DNA of 64,000 bases from NCBI GenBank assembly GCA_023248995.1, contig JAHFDN010000012.1:1-64000 (forward strand). Reading direction: 5' to 3'. The stretch comes from Candidatus Rokuibacteriota bacterium (GTDB taxonomy: Bacteria; Methylomirabilota; Methylomirabilia; Rokubacteriales; CSP1-6). Positions 29,229 through 39,797 of the stretch are shown one piece after another; the first letter of the stretch is position 1, and every line of letters begins with the position of its first letter. Under the pieces are notes generated by a model. It saw only the letters and a program-made list of their open reading frames with translations. It was not told the origin of the DNA and made no database searches. The position numbers were made by a program, and so were the translations under genes.

Positions 29229-30730
29229 AACCACCCTTCCGCAAGATCCTGATCGCCAATCGCGGCGAAATCGCTGTCCGCATCATCCGCGCCTGCCGGG
29301 AGCTGGGCATCGCCTCCGTCGCCGTCTTTTCCGAGGCCGATCGGGAGGCGCTCCACGTGCTGATGGCCGACGAAGCCTGCTTCCTCGGCCCTCCCCCGGC
29401 GGCGGAGAGTTACCTCGTGATCGAGAAGATCCTGAGCGCCGCCAAGGCCACGGGGGCCGAGGCCGTGCATCCGGGCTACGGGTTCCTCTCCGAGAACGCC
29501 GCGTTCGCCGAGCGTTGCCGGGCGGCGGGCCTCGTGTTCATCGGGCCGCCCGCCGAGGCGATCAGAATCATGGGCGACAAGACCGCGGCGCGCCGGGCCG
29601 CCATGGCCGGGAAGGTCCCGGTGGTGCCGGGCACGGCCGAGCCCCTGGGGAGCGACGCCGATGCCGCGCGGGTCGCGCGCGAGCTCGGCTATCCCGTCAT
29701 GCTGAAGGCGGCGATGGGCGGCGGCGGGAAAGGGATACGCCTCGTGCGCGAGGACAAGGATCTGGCCTCGGCGCTCCGGATGGCGCGCTCCGAAGCCACC
29801 CGCGCCTTCGGGGACGACTCGGTCTACCTCGAGAAGTACGTGGCAGAGCCACGGCACATCGAGATCCAGGTGCTCGCCGACGGCCATGGCACGACGATTC
29901 ACCTCGGGGAGCGCGAATGCTCGATCCAGCGGCGTCACCAGAAGCTGATCGAAGAGTGCCCGTCGCCGCTCGTGGACGACCGGATGCGCGCGCGGATGGG
30001 CGAGGCGGCCTGCCGTCTCGTCTCCGCCGTCGGCTACGTCAACGCCGGCACCGTGGAATTCCTGGTGGACGAGCAGAAGCAGTTCTACTTCCTCGAGATG
30101 AACACCCGCCTCCAGGTGGAGCACCCGGTCACCGAGCTGGTCACCGGCCTCGACCTGGTGAAGGAGCAGATCCGGATCGCGGCGGGGGAGGCGCTGGGGT
30201 ACACGCAGAAGGACGTCCGGTGGCGCGGCTGGGCCATCGAGTGCCGGATCTACGCCGAGGACCCGTACCGAAACTTCATGCCGTCGCCCGGCCAGATCCG
30301 GGGGCTCCGGACCCCGGCAGGGCCGTGGGTGCGGGACGACTCCGGCGTCTACGGGGGAGCCACGATTCCGATCTTCTACGATCCGCTCATCTCCAAGCTC
30401 ATCGTGTGGGGGCCGGACCGGGGAGAGGCCATAGCCCGGATGTCCCGCGCGCTGGCCGAGTACAAGGTGCTCGGCGTCCGGACCACGATCCCCGTGCTCC
30501 GGCAGATCATGGCGGACCCCGACTTCGTCGCGGGGCGCCTCTCCACGCACTTCCTCGAGCGCCGGATGACCGCCGAGCGGCCCGCGGCGGATGACCGTCG
30601 CCAGAAGGTGGCGCTCATCGCCGCAGTGCTGGCGGCGTACGAGCGGCTCGGCACCACGGCTCCGCTGTCGTCCTGCCGGCAGAGCGAGTGGAAGCTCTCC
30701 GCCCGTCGGGAAGGGTCCCGCCCGGGGTAA
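29225..30730 (+). CDS. Biotin carboxylase (acetyl-/acyl-CoA or pyruvate carboxylase subunit)
   Basis: [60 protein letters not shown]. Confidence 0.93.
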   Translation: MKPPFRKILIANRGEIAVRIIRACRELGIASVAVFSEADREALHVLMADEACFLGPPPAAESYLVIEKILSAAKATGAEAVHPGYGFLSENAAFAERCRAAGLVFIGPPAEAIRIMGDKTAARRAAMAGKVPVVPGTAEPLGSDADAARVARELGYPVMLKAAMGGGGKGIRLVREDKDLASALRMARSEATRAFGDDSVYLEKYVAEPRHIEIQVLADGHGTTIHLGERECSIQRRHQKLIEECPSPLVDDRMRARMGEAACRLVSAVGYVNAGTVEFLVDEQKQFYFLEMNTRLQVEHPVTELVTGLDLVKEQIRIAAGEALGYTQKDVRWRGWAIECRIYAEDPYRNFMPSPGQIRGLRTPAGPWVRDDSGVYGGATIPIFYDPLISKLIVWGPDRGEAIARMSRALAEYKVLGVRTTIPVLRQIMADPDFVAGRLSTHFLERRMTAERPAADDRRQKVALIAAVLAAYERLGTTAPLSSCRQSEWKLSARREGSRPG

Positions 30731-30734
30731 CGCC

Positions 30735-31235
30735 GTGCGGCTGGCGGTGACGCTGGACGATCGCACCCAGACGGTCGAGGTCGCCGAGGCCGACGGCCAG
30801 TTTCGCGTGACGATCGGGGAGGAGGTCTGGGAGGTGGACGCCCGCCTCGCCGCTCCGGGGATCCATTCGCTCCTGATCGGGGGGGCATCCTACCTGGCCG
30901 ACGTGCGGGAAGAGGAAGGGTGGTTCGTCGTGGACGTGGACGGCGAATCGTACCGGGTCCGCGTCGAGGAGGAGACTCGCCACATCGTCAGGACCCGAGG
31001 CACGGGCGCGGCGCGCCAGGGGGGGTACGTCCTGACGGCGCCGATGCCCGGGAAGATCGTGAGGGTGGAGGTGGCGGTGGGCCAGCCGGTAGAGCCGGGG
31101 GACGGGCTCGTCGTCATCGAGGCCATGAAGATGGAGAACGAATTCAGGGCGACGACCGCGGGGACCGTCCAGGAGGTCCGCGTGCAGGCCGGCCAGACGG
31201 TCAACGCCGGGGACGTGCTGATCGTGGTCGCGTGA
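30735..31235 (+). CDS. Biotin carboxyl carrier protein with N-terminal extension
   Basis: Biotinylation motif VIEAMKMENEFRA; about 95 aa N-terminal extension before the lipoyl/biotinyl domain. Confidence 0.9.
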   Translation: MRLAVTLDDRTQTVEVAEADGQFRVTIGEEVWEVDARLAAPGIHSLLIGGASYLADVREEEGWFVVDVDGESYRVRVEEETRHIVRTRGTGAARQGGYVLTAPMPGKIVRVEVAVGQPVEPGDGLVVIEAMKMENEFRATTAGTVQEVRVQAGQTVNAGDVLIVVA

Positions 31236-31270
31236 GCGCCGCGTTTGGGCTATACTGACTGCCCTCGGAA

Positions 31271-32545
31271 ATGAGCATGGAGACCGACCGCTTCGGAAAC
31301 CCCCTGGCACCCGGGCTCCCCTACGCCCGGGGCGCGATCCTCCGGAGCACCGAGGACGACCTCAGGAAGCTCGAGCGCGCCTGGCGGCTCATCCGGCGGA
31401 ACCTCCGCCGGGACGGCCCGGAGTCGGTGTTCAACTTCTCAGGGCTCGAGCGGTCGCTCCCGATGGAGCCCGAGGACCTCGCGCTCGCCGACGACGAGCT
31501 GGCGCCGGCGCTCCACGGGGAGCGGCTCAAAGCCCTGGCCCTCGAGCACCTGGGCGGCTCCTCCGAGCGCCACGACGTGGCGCTGCTCAACCGGCTGACC
31601 GCGGCGACCCTGGCGACCCACCTGGTGCTGGTCAAGCCGGGCGACGTCGTGATCGGCGTGTCGCCCAGTTACAGCCATCCCTCCGTCGTCCGGGCCGCGG
31701 CGCACGTCGGCGCCGGGTTCGTGGACACCCGGGACGTGGACGCGCTCGCCCGGGCGCTCGACCGGAAAGAAAGGGTGGCGCTCGTCGTGCTGACCCGCCT
31801 CGCCGTGACGTACGATCTGTTCCCGCTCGACGTCCTCCGTCGGGTCGTTTCGCTCGCCCACGGGCGTGGGGTGCCCGTGTACGTGGACGACGCGGGCGGG
31901 GCGCGGGTGGGCCCGGCGGCCTTCGCCCAGCCGAAGACGCTCGAGCTGGGCGTGGACGTGGGCGCGACGGGCCTCGACAAGTACGGGACCTCGGGACCGC
32001 GGCTCGGGTTGCTCGGCGGAGAGAAGGCTCTCGTGGCGCAGATCCGCGCCCGGGCGTTCGAGTTGGGACTCGAGGCGCGTCCCATGCTTTACCGGGCCGC
32101 GGTGCGGTCGCTCGAGCGGTACAGCCCGGACGGGGTGCGGACCCTCATCGACTGCACCAGGAAAGTGGCGGCGGCGCTCCGCGCCGTCTTCGGTAGGCGT
32201 CTGCACGAGACGCCGGTAACCGCGCAGCTCCTGGCCGAGACCATCCTGGAGCTCGCGATGGAGCGGGCCGGCCTCGCTCAGCCGCCCATCGTTCCCTATG
32301 AGGCGACGGCGGCCCTGGCCATGCTGCTCTTGGAGGACCACGGGATTCTCACCGTCCATTTCGCCGGCGTTCCGCCCGGGACGTCGAGCCTCCTATTCAA
32401 GTTCATCCCGCCGGCGACGCTCGAGCGGTTCGGAGGGCCGGAAGTCTTCGCCAAGGCGGTGGACGCCGCGCTGAGCAAGCTGGCGAGCCTGATCGGCGAC
32501 CCCGAGAGCATCCGGGCGCTGCTCGTGGGCGACGTGGCGGAGTGA
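31271..32545 (+). CDS. PLP-dependent fold-type I enzyme, SelA-like
   Basis: [33 protein letters not shown] (candidate Schiff-base Lys), [11 protein letters not shown]. Confidence 0.65.
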   Translation: MSMETDRFGNPLAPGLPYARGAILRSTEDDLRKLERAWRLIRRNLRRDGPESVFNFSGLERSLPMEPEDLALADDELAPALHGERLKALALEHLGGSSERHDVALLNRLTAATLATHLVLVKPGDVVIGVSPSYSHPSVVRAAAHVGAGFVDTRDVDALARALDRKERVALVVLTRLAVTYDLFPLDVLRRVVSLAHGRGVPVYVDDAGGARVGPAAFAQPKTLELGVDVGATGLDKYGTSGPRLGLLGGEKALVAQIRARAFELGLEARPMLYRAAVRSLERYSPDGVRTLIDCTRKVAAALRAVFGRRLHETPVTAQLLAETILELAMERAGLAQPPIVPYEATAALAMLLLEDHGILTVHFAGVPPGTSSLLFKFIPPATLERFGGPEVFAKAVDAALSKLASLIGDPESIRALLVGDVAE

Positions 32546-32549
32546 GGCC

Positions 32550-33293
32550 GTGAAGAACTCGACGGCCATCGAGTTCAGGCAGGTCAACAAGTGGTTCGGG
32601 AAGCTTCACGTCCTCAGGGACTTCTCACTGAAAATCGATCCGGGCGAGGTGGTGGTGGTGTGCGGCCCCTCAGGCTCGGGAAAGAGTACCTTGATCCGCT
32701 GCGTCAACCGGCTGGAGCCGATCCAGTCCGGCGAGATCATCGTTCTGGGCGAATCCATCACGCAGCCGGGCGTGAACCTGTCGAGCCTCCGCGCGCGGGT
32801 GGGCATCGTGTTTCAGTCATTCAACCTGTTCCCGCACATGACGGCCCTCGAGAACATCATGCTCGCCCCGGTCAAAGTGCGAGGCCTCACCCGCGACGAG
32901 GCCGAGAAGACCGCCCGCGCCCTCCTCGAGCGCGTGGGGATCCCGGAGAAGGCGAACAACTACCCCGCGAACCTCTCGGGCGGCCAGCAGCAGCGCGTGG
33001 CGATCGCGCGGGCGCTCGCCATGCAGCCCGCCATCATGCTCTTCGACGAGCCGACGTCCGCCCTCGACCCGGAGATGATCAACGAGGTGCTCGATGTCAT
33101 GACCGACCTCGCAAAAGAGGGGATGACCATGATCGTGATCACCCACGAGATGGGGTTCGCCAAGCGGGTGGCCCGCCGGATCGTGTTCATGGACGAGGGG
33201 CAGGTTATCGAGGAGGGCGGCCCCGACTCCTTCTTTGACGCGCCGAAGTTCGATCGTACACGGCAGTTCCTCTCCAAGATTCTCTCTCATTAA
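32550..33293 (+). CDS. Polar amino-acid ABC transporter ATP-binding protein
   Basis: [59 protein letters not shown]. Confidence 0.93.
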   Translation: MKNSTAIEFRQVNKWFGKLHVLRDFSLKIDPGEVVVVCGPSGSGKSTLIRCVNRLEPIQSGEIIVLGESITQPGVNLSSLRARVGIVFQSFNLFPHMTALENIMLAPVKVRGLTRDEAEKTARALLERVGIPEKANNYPANLSGGQQQRVAIARALAMQPAIMLFDEPTSALDPEMINEVLDVMTDLAKEGMTMIVITHEMGFAKRVARRIVFMDEGQVIEEGGPDSFFDAPKFDRTRQFLSKILSH

Positions 33294-33304
33294 AGGAGGT
33301 CACC

Positions 33305-34162
33305 ATGAAACGGATGCTTGCTGGCCTGCTGTCTCTGGCGATGGTACTGTCCCTCTCAGCACCGGCGTTCGCCGAGACGACGCTGGAGAAGATCAACCGG
33401 ACCGGCGTGCTGACGATCGGCACCCGGACCGGCTCGCCGCCCTTCGCCTTCGTCAACAAGCAGAACGAGTGGGTCGGCTTCTCGATCGACCTGGTCGAGC
33501 AGGCCATCGCGCCGGCGATCTCGAAGAAGCTCGGCAAGCCGGTCAAGGTTGAAAAGAAAGAGTCGACGCCGGCGACGCGAATCCCGCTGCTCGCCTCGAA
33601 TGCAGTGGACCTCATCGCTGGCACGATGACGGACACGCGCCCCCGGCGCGAGAGCGTGGATTTCACCCTGACCTTCTTCGTGACCGGCGCCCAGTTCCTG
33701 GTGAAGAAGGGAAGCCCGATCAAGGGGATCCAGAACATCGCGGGCAAGCGCATCGCCGCCCAGCAGGGCTCGACCAACGAGCGAATCATCCGGGAGCGGG
33801 TGCCGACGGCCCAGCTTCGCGTATTTCCGGACCAGCCCGGCGCGTTCCAGGCGCTGGCCCAGGGGCAGGTGGACGCCTACACCAACGACGGGGTCCAGCT
33901 CGCCGGGCTGATTGCAAAGGCGCCAAACCCGGCCGATTGGCACATCGTCGGCGACTTTTACTCCTACGAGCCGTACGGCATGGCGATGCGGAAGAACGAG
34001 TCGGACTTCCGCAACCTCGCCAACAACGGCCTGATGGAAGCCATCGAGTCCGGCAAGTACTTCGAGCTCTACGACAAGTGGTTCGGCCCGAAGGGCGAGG
34101 TGCCGTATCCGCTGACGACTGAGAACAAGCGCTTCATGGAACTGCAGGTGGTGCCGAAGTAG
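33305..34162 (+). CDS. Amino-acid ABC transporter substrate-binding protein
   Basis: Signal peptide; TGVLTIGTRTGSPPFAFVNKQNEWVGFSIDLVEQA. Confidence 0.92.
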   Translation: MKRMLAGLLSLAMVLSLSAPAFAETTLEKINRTGVLTIGTRTGSPPFAFVNKQNEWVGFSIDLVEQAIAPAISKKLGKPVKVEKKESTPATRIPLLASNAVDLIAGTMTDTRPRRESVDFTLTFFVTGAQFLVKKGSPIKGIQNIAGKRIAAQQGSTNERIIRERVPTAQLRVFPDQPGAFQALAQGQVDAYTNDGVQLAGLIAKAPNPADWHIVGDFYSYEPYGMAMRKNESDFRNLANNGLMEAIESGKYFELYDKWFGPKGEVPYPLTTENKRFMELQVVPK

Positions 34163-34174
34163 GAGAGGCAGCCG

Positions 34175-34269
34175 CCCCTCACCCCGCCCGGATGACGCCC
34201 CTCACCTCTTCTCCTCTCCCCATTGGGGAGAGGTAGGGTGAGGGGGGGGAGAGGATAAAGGTGAGGGGG
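34175..34269. repeat. REP-like palindromic element, nested/double copy 3
   Basis: Two left arms CCCCTCACC (34175) and CCCCTCACC-type (34198), core CCTCTCCCCATTGGGGAGAGG, two right arms GGGTGAGGGG and GGTGAGGGGG. Confidence 0.8.
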
Positions 34270-34281
34270 CGATGGCGCGGC

Positions 34282-35001
34282 GTGAAGTACGACTTTGACT
34301 GGAGCGTGCTCTGGAGCGGCGAGTCAGGCGGCTGGCTGCTCCAGGGCATCCTCACCACGCTGGAGATCTCCGCGCTGGCGTGGCTCCTCGCGGTCGCGCT
34401 CGGGATCCTCTCGGGCGCCATGCGGACGGTTCCTTTCGCCCCGCTGCGTGCCATTGCGACGTTCTACGTCGAGTTCTTCCGCAACGTCCCGATCCTGGTC
34501 TGGATGTTCTTCTGGTACTTCGGCGTCCCGCCGCTCCTCCCTCACGCCATCCGGGACTGGCTCTTCAATCACGGGGCCGAGTTCTGGGCGGGGATGTTCG
34601 CGCTCGGGGTCTATCACGGCGCGCGGATGTCGGAGGTTATCCGCTCCGGCATCCAGTCCATTCCGAAGACCCAGTTCGAGGCCTCCATGGCGATGGGGCT
34701 CACCGTCTGGCAGGCTTACTGGCTCGTGATCGTGCCGGTTGCCCTCAGGCTGATCGTCCCCCCCGCGACCAACGAATCGCTCAATCTCTTGAAGAATTCG
34801 TCGGTGGCGCTCACGATCAGCGTGGCGGAGCTGACGTTCCAGACCCGTCAGATCGAGACCTACACCGCCAAGGCCATCGAGGCGCTGACGGCGGGCACGC
34901 TGATCTACCTCGTGCTGTGCGTGTCTATTGCGATCATCATGGCGCGCATCGAGCGGCGCTTCGCGATTCCGGGGCTGATCGCGCGCGTCGGGGCGGGGTA
35001 G
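34282..35001 (+). CDS. Amino-acid ABC transporter permease
   Basis: HisM-type permease sequence; start chosen at GTG 34282, downstream of the REP element. Confidence 0.88.
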   Translation: MKYDFDWSVLWSGESGGWLLQGILTTLEISALAWLLAVALGILSGAMRTVPFAPLRAIATFYVEFFRNVPILVWMFFWYFGVPPLLPHAIRDWLFNHGAEFWAGMFALGVYHGARMSEVIRSGIQSIPKTQFEASMAMGLTVWQAYWLVIVPVALRLIVPPATNESLNLLKNSSVALTISVAELTFQTRQIETYTAKAIEALTAGTLIYLVLCVSIAIIMARIERRFAIPGLIARVGAG

Positions 35002-35004
35002 GCG

Positions 35005-35682
35005 ATGCTCGATTTCGGGGTCGTGCTGAGCAACTTCAAGTTCCTGATCGTCCAGGGCTTCCTGGGCGTGGGAAGCTTCGGCGGCGGGACCCTCCGGCTC
35101 GCCATTCCGGCGATCGTCCTCGGCTTCCTCCTCGGCATCTTCATCGGGCTGGCGCGGCTGGCCAACGTGGCGTGGATCCGTTTCCCGGCGACGATCTACG
35201 TGGAGTTCTTCCGCGGCGTTCCGCTCGTGATGGTGATCTTCTGGTTCTGGTTCATCATCCCGCAATTGCTCCAGCTGCCGATCCCGGAGTACGGCGTGGC
35301 TCTGACGGCCTTCGTGATCTTCGAAGCCGCCTACTTCGGCGAGATCGTTCGGGCGGGTGTCCAGTCGGTGCCGCGCGGCCAGGCGGAGGCCGCGACGGCT
35401 GTCGGGCTCAGAGGGAGTCAGACACTGCGCTTCGTCGTGCTCCCGCAGGCCCTCCGGAACATGATCCCCTCGCTCGTGACGCAGATCATCGTCCTGTTCA
35501 AGGACACCTCGCTGGCCTCGATCATCGGCTACGTGGATCTGACCAAGGCCGCCCAGATCGTGAACAACCGCGAGATCCGCCCCTTCGAGCTCTATCTCTT
35601 CATCGCCGTCGTGTACTGGATCTGCACCTACTCGATGTCGCGCTACGCCCGCCGCTTGGAACGCCGCCTCGCCCACGCCTGA
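35005..35682 (+). CDS. Amino-acid ABC transporter permease
   Basis: YVEFFRGVPLVMVIFWFWF, EIVRAGVQSVPRGQAEAATAVGL. Confidence 0.92.
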   Translation: MLDFGVVLSNFKFLIVQGFLGVGSFGGGTLRLAIPAIVLGFLLGIFIGLARLANVAWIRFPATIYVEFFRGVPLVMVIFWFWFIIPQLLQLPIPEYGVALTAFVIFEAAYFGEIVRAGVQSVPRGQAEAATAVGLRGSQTLRFVVLPQALRNMIPSLVTQIIVLFKDTSLASIIGYVDLTKAAQIVNNREIRPFELYLFIAVVYWICTYSMSRYARRLERRLAHA

Positions 35683-35719
35683 TTCGCCGCGGCTACTCCT
35701 TCGGCCGCCACGGGGCCTT

Positions 35720-36712
35720 TCATCGTCGTCGGCTCCCTCCCGAGGGCGACGCGGGCAGGAGACCCTGGTGGACCAGCCACAAGGACACGATCCCCGAGAG
35801 CTCGCGGATGAGCTCCCCCTCGGACGGCTGGACGTGCTCGCTCTTCACCCAGATGAGGTCTTTCGGCGCCCGCGCCGCCTCGTAGAGCGCCAGCACGCTT
35901 GCCCGCGGCACGAGCGTGTCTTCCGAGCCGTTCAGCATGAGGAACGGGCGGGGGGAGATTGCGGGGGCGTACCGCTCGGGATCCAGGGGGAGGAGGAGCC
36001 AGGCCAGCGCGTGGCCGGTCAGAAGCGCCCGCCAGTGTGAATACGGGACGTCCTGTGCCGGATTTTCCAGGGTGTGAGTGACGAGCGGGGCCAGTCGCGC
36101 GCCCCCGTACATCGCGACGACCGCCGCCGGCCGCGGGTCCACCCCGCCGGCCACGGTCACGACCACCGCCCCCATGCTGCCGCCGACGAGAAACAGCCGA
36201 TGGCGCGCCACATCGGGACGCGATTCGAGGTAGTCTAGCAGGAGCAGCACCTCGGCCACGGCGTCCAAGGCGGCGGGGCGGAGGCTGAGCGCTGTGGAGA
36301 GGAAGTTCACCCCTGTCCACGAGCGGCGTCGGGGGTGGATCGGGTAATCGGGGGAGACGACGACCGCGTGGCGCGCGATCTCGTCGAGACCGGGCGCCGT
36401 CACGACCTTGCGGCCCCGCTTGATCCCGCCGACGAGGACCGCTGCCGGGTAGGGCGGTCGGGCGCCGCGGGGGAGGCGGAGGAGGGCCCGCACCTCGAGG
36501 CCGGTGGAGCTTTGAAGCGTCAGCTCCTGAAAGAAGGATGTGGCATCTTCCCCGGCCGGCGCGAGCGCCGCGCGCGTGATCTGGCCCTTTCGCTCGAGGA
36601 GGGCGGCAGGCGAGCCCTGATGATAGGCGAGAGCGATCAGGAGGGCCAGGACGCTCGTGAGGCCCGCGGCCGATCCGCCCGCGATCCGGAGCCACCGCGG
36701 CATCGTCTTCAT
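35720..36712 (-). CDS. Membrane-anchored alpha/beta hydrolase
   Basis: N-terminal TM, GGSMGA nucleophile elbow, LMLNGSEDTLVP acid/His region; start set at MKTMPRW downstream of a minus-strand promoter. Confidence 0.8.
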   Translation of the reverse strand: MKTMPRWLRIAGGSAAGLTSVLALLIALAYHQGSPAALLERKGQITRAALAPAGEDATSFFQELTLQSSTGLEVRALLRLPRGARPPYPAAVLVGGIKRGRKVVTAPGLDEIARHAVVVSPDYPIHPRRRSWTGVNFLSTALSLRPAALDAVAEVLLLLDYLESRPDVARHRLFLVGGSMGAVVVTVAGGVDPRPAAVVAMYGGARLAPLVTHTLENPAQDVPYSHWRALLTGHALAWLLLPLDPERYAPAISPRPFLMLNGSEDTLVPRASVLALYEAARAPKDLIWVKSEHVQPSEGELIRELSGIVSLWLVHQGLLPASPSGGSRRR

Positions 36713-36732
36713 TCGCTCCCTCGATTCTCCAC

Positions 36733-36761
36733 ATGCTAGGGACACGTCCGCTCCCTGTCAA
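36733..36761 (-). promoter_or_regulatory. Sigma-70-type promoter for the alpha/beta hydrolase
   Basis: Reverse strand TTGACA-N17-TAGCAT. Confidence 0.6.
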
Positions 36762-36809
36762 CCTGCCGTCTTTGCTCATCCCGCATCTTCGGTGTATCGT
36801 AAAGCCGCG

Positions 36810-38870
36810 ATGAACTCCCGGTGGTCCGACGCGGACGCGAAGGGGCTCGTCGGCCTCGACCTGCTCGTCTACGGGTCGCGCCTGATCGGCGCCGAGCCGT
36901 CCCTGGTCGTGTGGGGGGGCGGCAACACCTCTCTCAAGGTGGAGGAACGCGACTTTCGAGGGCGAACCGTCAGCGTGCTCAGGGTGAAGGGGAGCGGCTC
37001 GGATTTGAAGAGCGTCGAGCGCAAGGATTTCCCCGGGGTGAGGATGGACGACGTCCTGGCGCTTCTCGAGCGGGACGACATGGGCGACCAGGAGATGGTG
37101 GACTATCTGGCCCACGCCCTCCGGGAGTTGGCGGGCGCCCGGCCGTCCATCGAAACGCTGCTGCACGGCTTCCTCGCTCACGACGCGGTCATCCACACCC
37201 ACGCCGACGCCATCGTCTCCCTCTCCAACACCGACCGCTGCCGCGAGGTGGTCCAGGAGGTCTACGGCAAGAACGCGGTCTCGATCCCGTACCGGCGACC
37301 GGGATTCCGCCTCTCCAGGGACGTCGCCGACGCGCTCAAAGCAGAGCCGGGAGCGACGGCGGTCATCCTCGAAAAGCACGGCACGATCGCCTGGGGGCGG
37401 ACGGTCAAAGAAGCCTACCTCCGGACGATAGACCTGATCACCCAGGCGGAGGAAGCGATCAAGGCCCGCGCCAGGGGCCGCCCGCGCTTCGGCGGCCCGA
37501 GGGTAAAGCTGCTGGCCGAGGCGGAGCGGCGCGAGACGGCGCTCGCGGTGGCGCCGTTCCTCCGGGGACTGGTGAGCCGCCAGAAGCGGGCCATCGTCCA
37601 CTTCGACGACGCCCCGGACGTGCTGGAGTTCGTCGGCGCGGCAGAGGCCGGGATGCTCTCCCAGGTCGGCCCCGCCACGCCCGACCACACCATCTACACG
37701 AAGCGGGCCGCCTGCCACGTCGAGTGCGACCGCCCCGGCGATCCCGATCGCGTCCGGGCGGCCGTCGGCGAGGCGGTGGAGCGCTTCGTCGCCGACTACA
37801 CCCGGTACTTCGAGGCCCACCGCCAGGAAGGCGCGACGCTCCTCGACCCGTTTCCCCGGGTGATCCTGATCCCCGGGCTCGGCATGTTCACGACCGGCAA
37901 GGACAAGCGCACCGCTCTCATCGTGGACGACATCTATCATCACACGATCGCCGTGCTGGGCGCGGCCTCGACCCTCGGCCGCTACGTGTCGCTGACCCCC
38001 AAGGACGCTTTCGACGTGGAGTACTGGCCGCTCGAGCTCTACAAGCTGACGCTGGTGCCCCCCGAGAAGGAGCTGGCGCGTCGCGTGGCGCTCGTCACCG
38101 GGGCGGCCAGCGGCATCGGCAAAGCGGTGGCGCGCCGGCTGGCCCGGGAGGGCGCGCACGTCGTCGTGACGGACCTCGACGCGGGCGGCGCCAGGAAGGT
38201 CGCCGACGAGATCGTCGGCGGCGCCGGCACGGGCCGGGCGCTGGGCCTCTGGATGGATGTGACCCTCGAGGCGTCGGTGCGTGACGCGTTCCAGGCGGCG
38301 ACGCTCGCCTACGGCGGGCTCGACATCGTCGTGTCGAACGCTGGGATCGCCCACAGCGCTCCGCTGGACCTCACGGCGCTTGCCGATTGGGAGCGCTCCT
38401 TTGCCGTGAACGCGACCGGCCACTTCCTGGTGGCCCGCCAAGCCCTGCGTCTCCTGAACGCTCAGGGGCTCGGCGGGGCGTTCGTCTTCGTCGCCACCAA
38501 GAACGTCATGTCGCCTGGAAAGGACTTCGGCGCCTACAGCGCCTCCAAGGCCGCCGAGGCGCAGCTGGCCAAGATCGTGGCGCTCGAGGGCGGGGTCCAC
38601 GGAATTCGCGCCAACATCGTGAACCCCGACGCCGTCTTCCAGGATTCGCGCCTGTGGTCGCCGGAGATCCGCCGCGAGCGGGCCCAGGCCCAGGGGATTT
38701 CCGTGGAGCAGCTCGAGGATTTCTACCGGACGCGCAATATTCTGGGCGCCTCGATCCTGCCCGAGGACGTCGCGGAGGCGGTGCTGTTCCTGGCCTCCGA
38801 CCGCTCGGCCAAGACCACCGGCTGCACGCTCACGGTGGACGGCGGCGTCAAGGATGCCTTCCCCCGCTAG
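36810..38870 (+). CDS. Bifunctional class II aldolase / short-chain dehydrogenase (RhaD/RhaE-like fusion)
   Basis: VVWGGGNTSLKVEE aldolase half; VALVTGAASGIGKAVARRLAREGAHVVVTDLD SDR half with YSASKAAE. Confidence 0.9.
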   Translation: MNSRWSDADAKGLVGLDLLVYGSRLIGAEPSLVVWGGGNTSLKVEERDFRGRTVSVLRVKGSGSDLKSVERKDFPGVRMDDVLALLERDDMGDQEMVDYLAHALRELAGARPSIETLLHGFLAHDAVIHTHADAIVSLSNTDRCREVVQEVYGKNAVSIPYRRPGFRLSRDVADALKAEPGATAVILEKHGTIAWGRTVKEAYLRTIDLITQAEEAIKARARGRPRFGGPRVKLLAEAERRETALAVAPFLRGLVSRQKRAIVHFDDAPDVLEFVGAAEAGMLSQVGPATPDHTIYTKRAACHVECDRPGDPDRVRAAVGEAVERFVADYTRYFEAHRQEGATLLDPFPRVILIPGLGMFTTGKDKRTALIVDDIYHHTIAVLGAASTLGRYVSLTPKDAFDVEYWPLELYKLTLVPPEKELARRVALVTGAASGIGKAVARRLAREGAHVVVTDLDAGGARKVADEIVGGAGTGRALGLWMDVTLEASVRDAFQAATLAYGGLDIVVSNAGIAHSAPLDLTALADWERSFAVNATGHFLVARQALRLLNAQGLGGAFVFVATKNVMSPGKDFGAYSASKAAEAQLAKIVALEGGVHGIRANIVNPDAVFQDSRLWSPEIRRERAQAQGISVEQLEDFYRTRNILGASILPEDVAEAVLFLASDRSAKTTGCTLTVDGGVKDAFPR

Positions 38871-39795
38871 CCCCATCCGGTTCGGGGTCTCCCTGTCGCC
38901 CCATCCGCCGATGGAGCAGTGGGCGCTCGCCGAGCGGGTGGAGGCGTTCGGCTTCGACTCGCTCTGGTGCGGCGATCACATCTCCTTCTACACCCCTCTC
39001 TACGAGTCGCTCACGCTGCTCGCCTTTTACGCGGCGCGCACGCGGCGGATCCGGGTGGGGACGGCGGTCTACCTCCTGGCGCTCCGTCATCCCACGGTCG
39101 TCGCCAAGATCACCTCCACGCTCGATGTCCTCTCCGAGGGGCGCCTGATCTTCGGCGTGGGAGTGGGGGGGGAAAACCCGAAGGAGTTCGAGGCGTGCGG
39201 CGTTCCGCGCGCCGAGCGCGGCGCCCGGGTCGACGAGGGGATCGAGGTGCTGCGCGCGCTCTGGAGCCGGACGCCCGCGTCGTTTTCGGGGCGGTTCGTC
39301 AGGTTCGAGGGGGTGAGCATCGACCCCAAGCCCCTCCAGCCGGGCGGCCCGCCGATCTGGATCGGCGGCCGGTCGGACGCCGCGCTCCGCCGGGCGGGGC
39401 GGGTCGGCGACGGCTGGGTCTCCTACGTCGTGACCGCCGAGCGCTACCGCCAGAGCGTGGCGAAGATGCGGGAAGCGGCGGCCGCCGCCGGGCGCGACCC
39501 CGGACGATTGGAGACGGCGCACCTGGCGTTCATCACGGTCGGCAAGGATTACGAGAGGGCGAAGGCGACCTGGGTGGCGCGCCTGAGCCGCCGCTACAAC
39601 CAGGACTTCGGCCCGCTGGCGGACAAATACGGCTTCATCGGGACGCCCGCTCAGTGCATCGAGCAGCTCGAGCGGTTCGTCGAGGCCGGCTGCCGCTACT
39701 TCCTGCTGAACGCCGCGGCGGAGCCGTCCGACGAGGCCCTGCAGCTCGAGCTCCTGGCCGCCGAAATCCTCCCCCACTTCCGCCACGGGGCCTGA
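38854..39795 (+). CDS. LLM-class flavin-dependent oxidoreductase
   Basis: ALAERVEAFGFDSLWCGDHISF, RIRVGTAVYLLALRHPTVVAK, GRLIFGVGVGGENPKEF. Confidence 0.9.
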   Translation: MPSPASPIRFGVSLSPHPPMEQWALAERVEAFGFDSLWCGDHISFYTPLYESLTLLAFYAARTRRIRVGTAVYLLALRHPTVVAKITSTLDVLSEGRLIFGVGVGGENPKEFEACGVPRAERGARVDEGIEVLRALWSRTPASFSGRFVRFEGVSIDPKPLQPGGPPIWIGGRSDAALRRAGRVGDGWVSYVVTAERYRQSVAKMREAAAAAGRDPGRLETAHLAFITVGKDYERAKATWVARLSRRYNQDFGPLADKYGFIGTPAQCIEQLERFVEAGCRYFLLNAAAEPSDEALQLELLAAEILPHFRHGA

Positions 39796-39797
39796 CG

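Noticed and set aside
36657-36809. Upstream extension of the aldolase ORF
   Set aside because: It overlaps the oppositely oriented hydrolase start and its promoter. ATG 36810 fits the conserved aldolase N-terminus.
35643-38876. 1077-aa minus-strand ORF antisense to the aldolase-dehydrogenase gene and neighbours
   Set aside because: Low-complexity R/G/A/D/H-rich product typical of the antisense frame in high-GC coding DNA. The + strand frame has unmistakable aldolase/SDR motifs, and the minus frame also runs through the hydrolase gene in a different frame.
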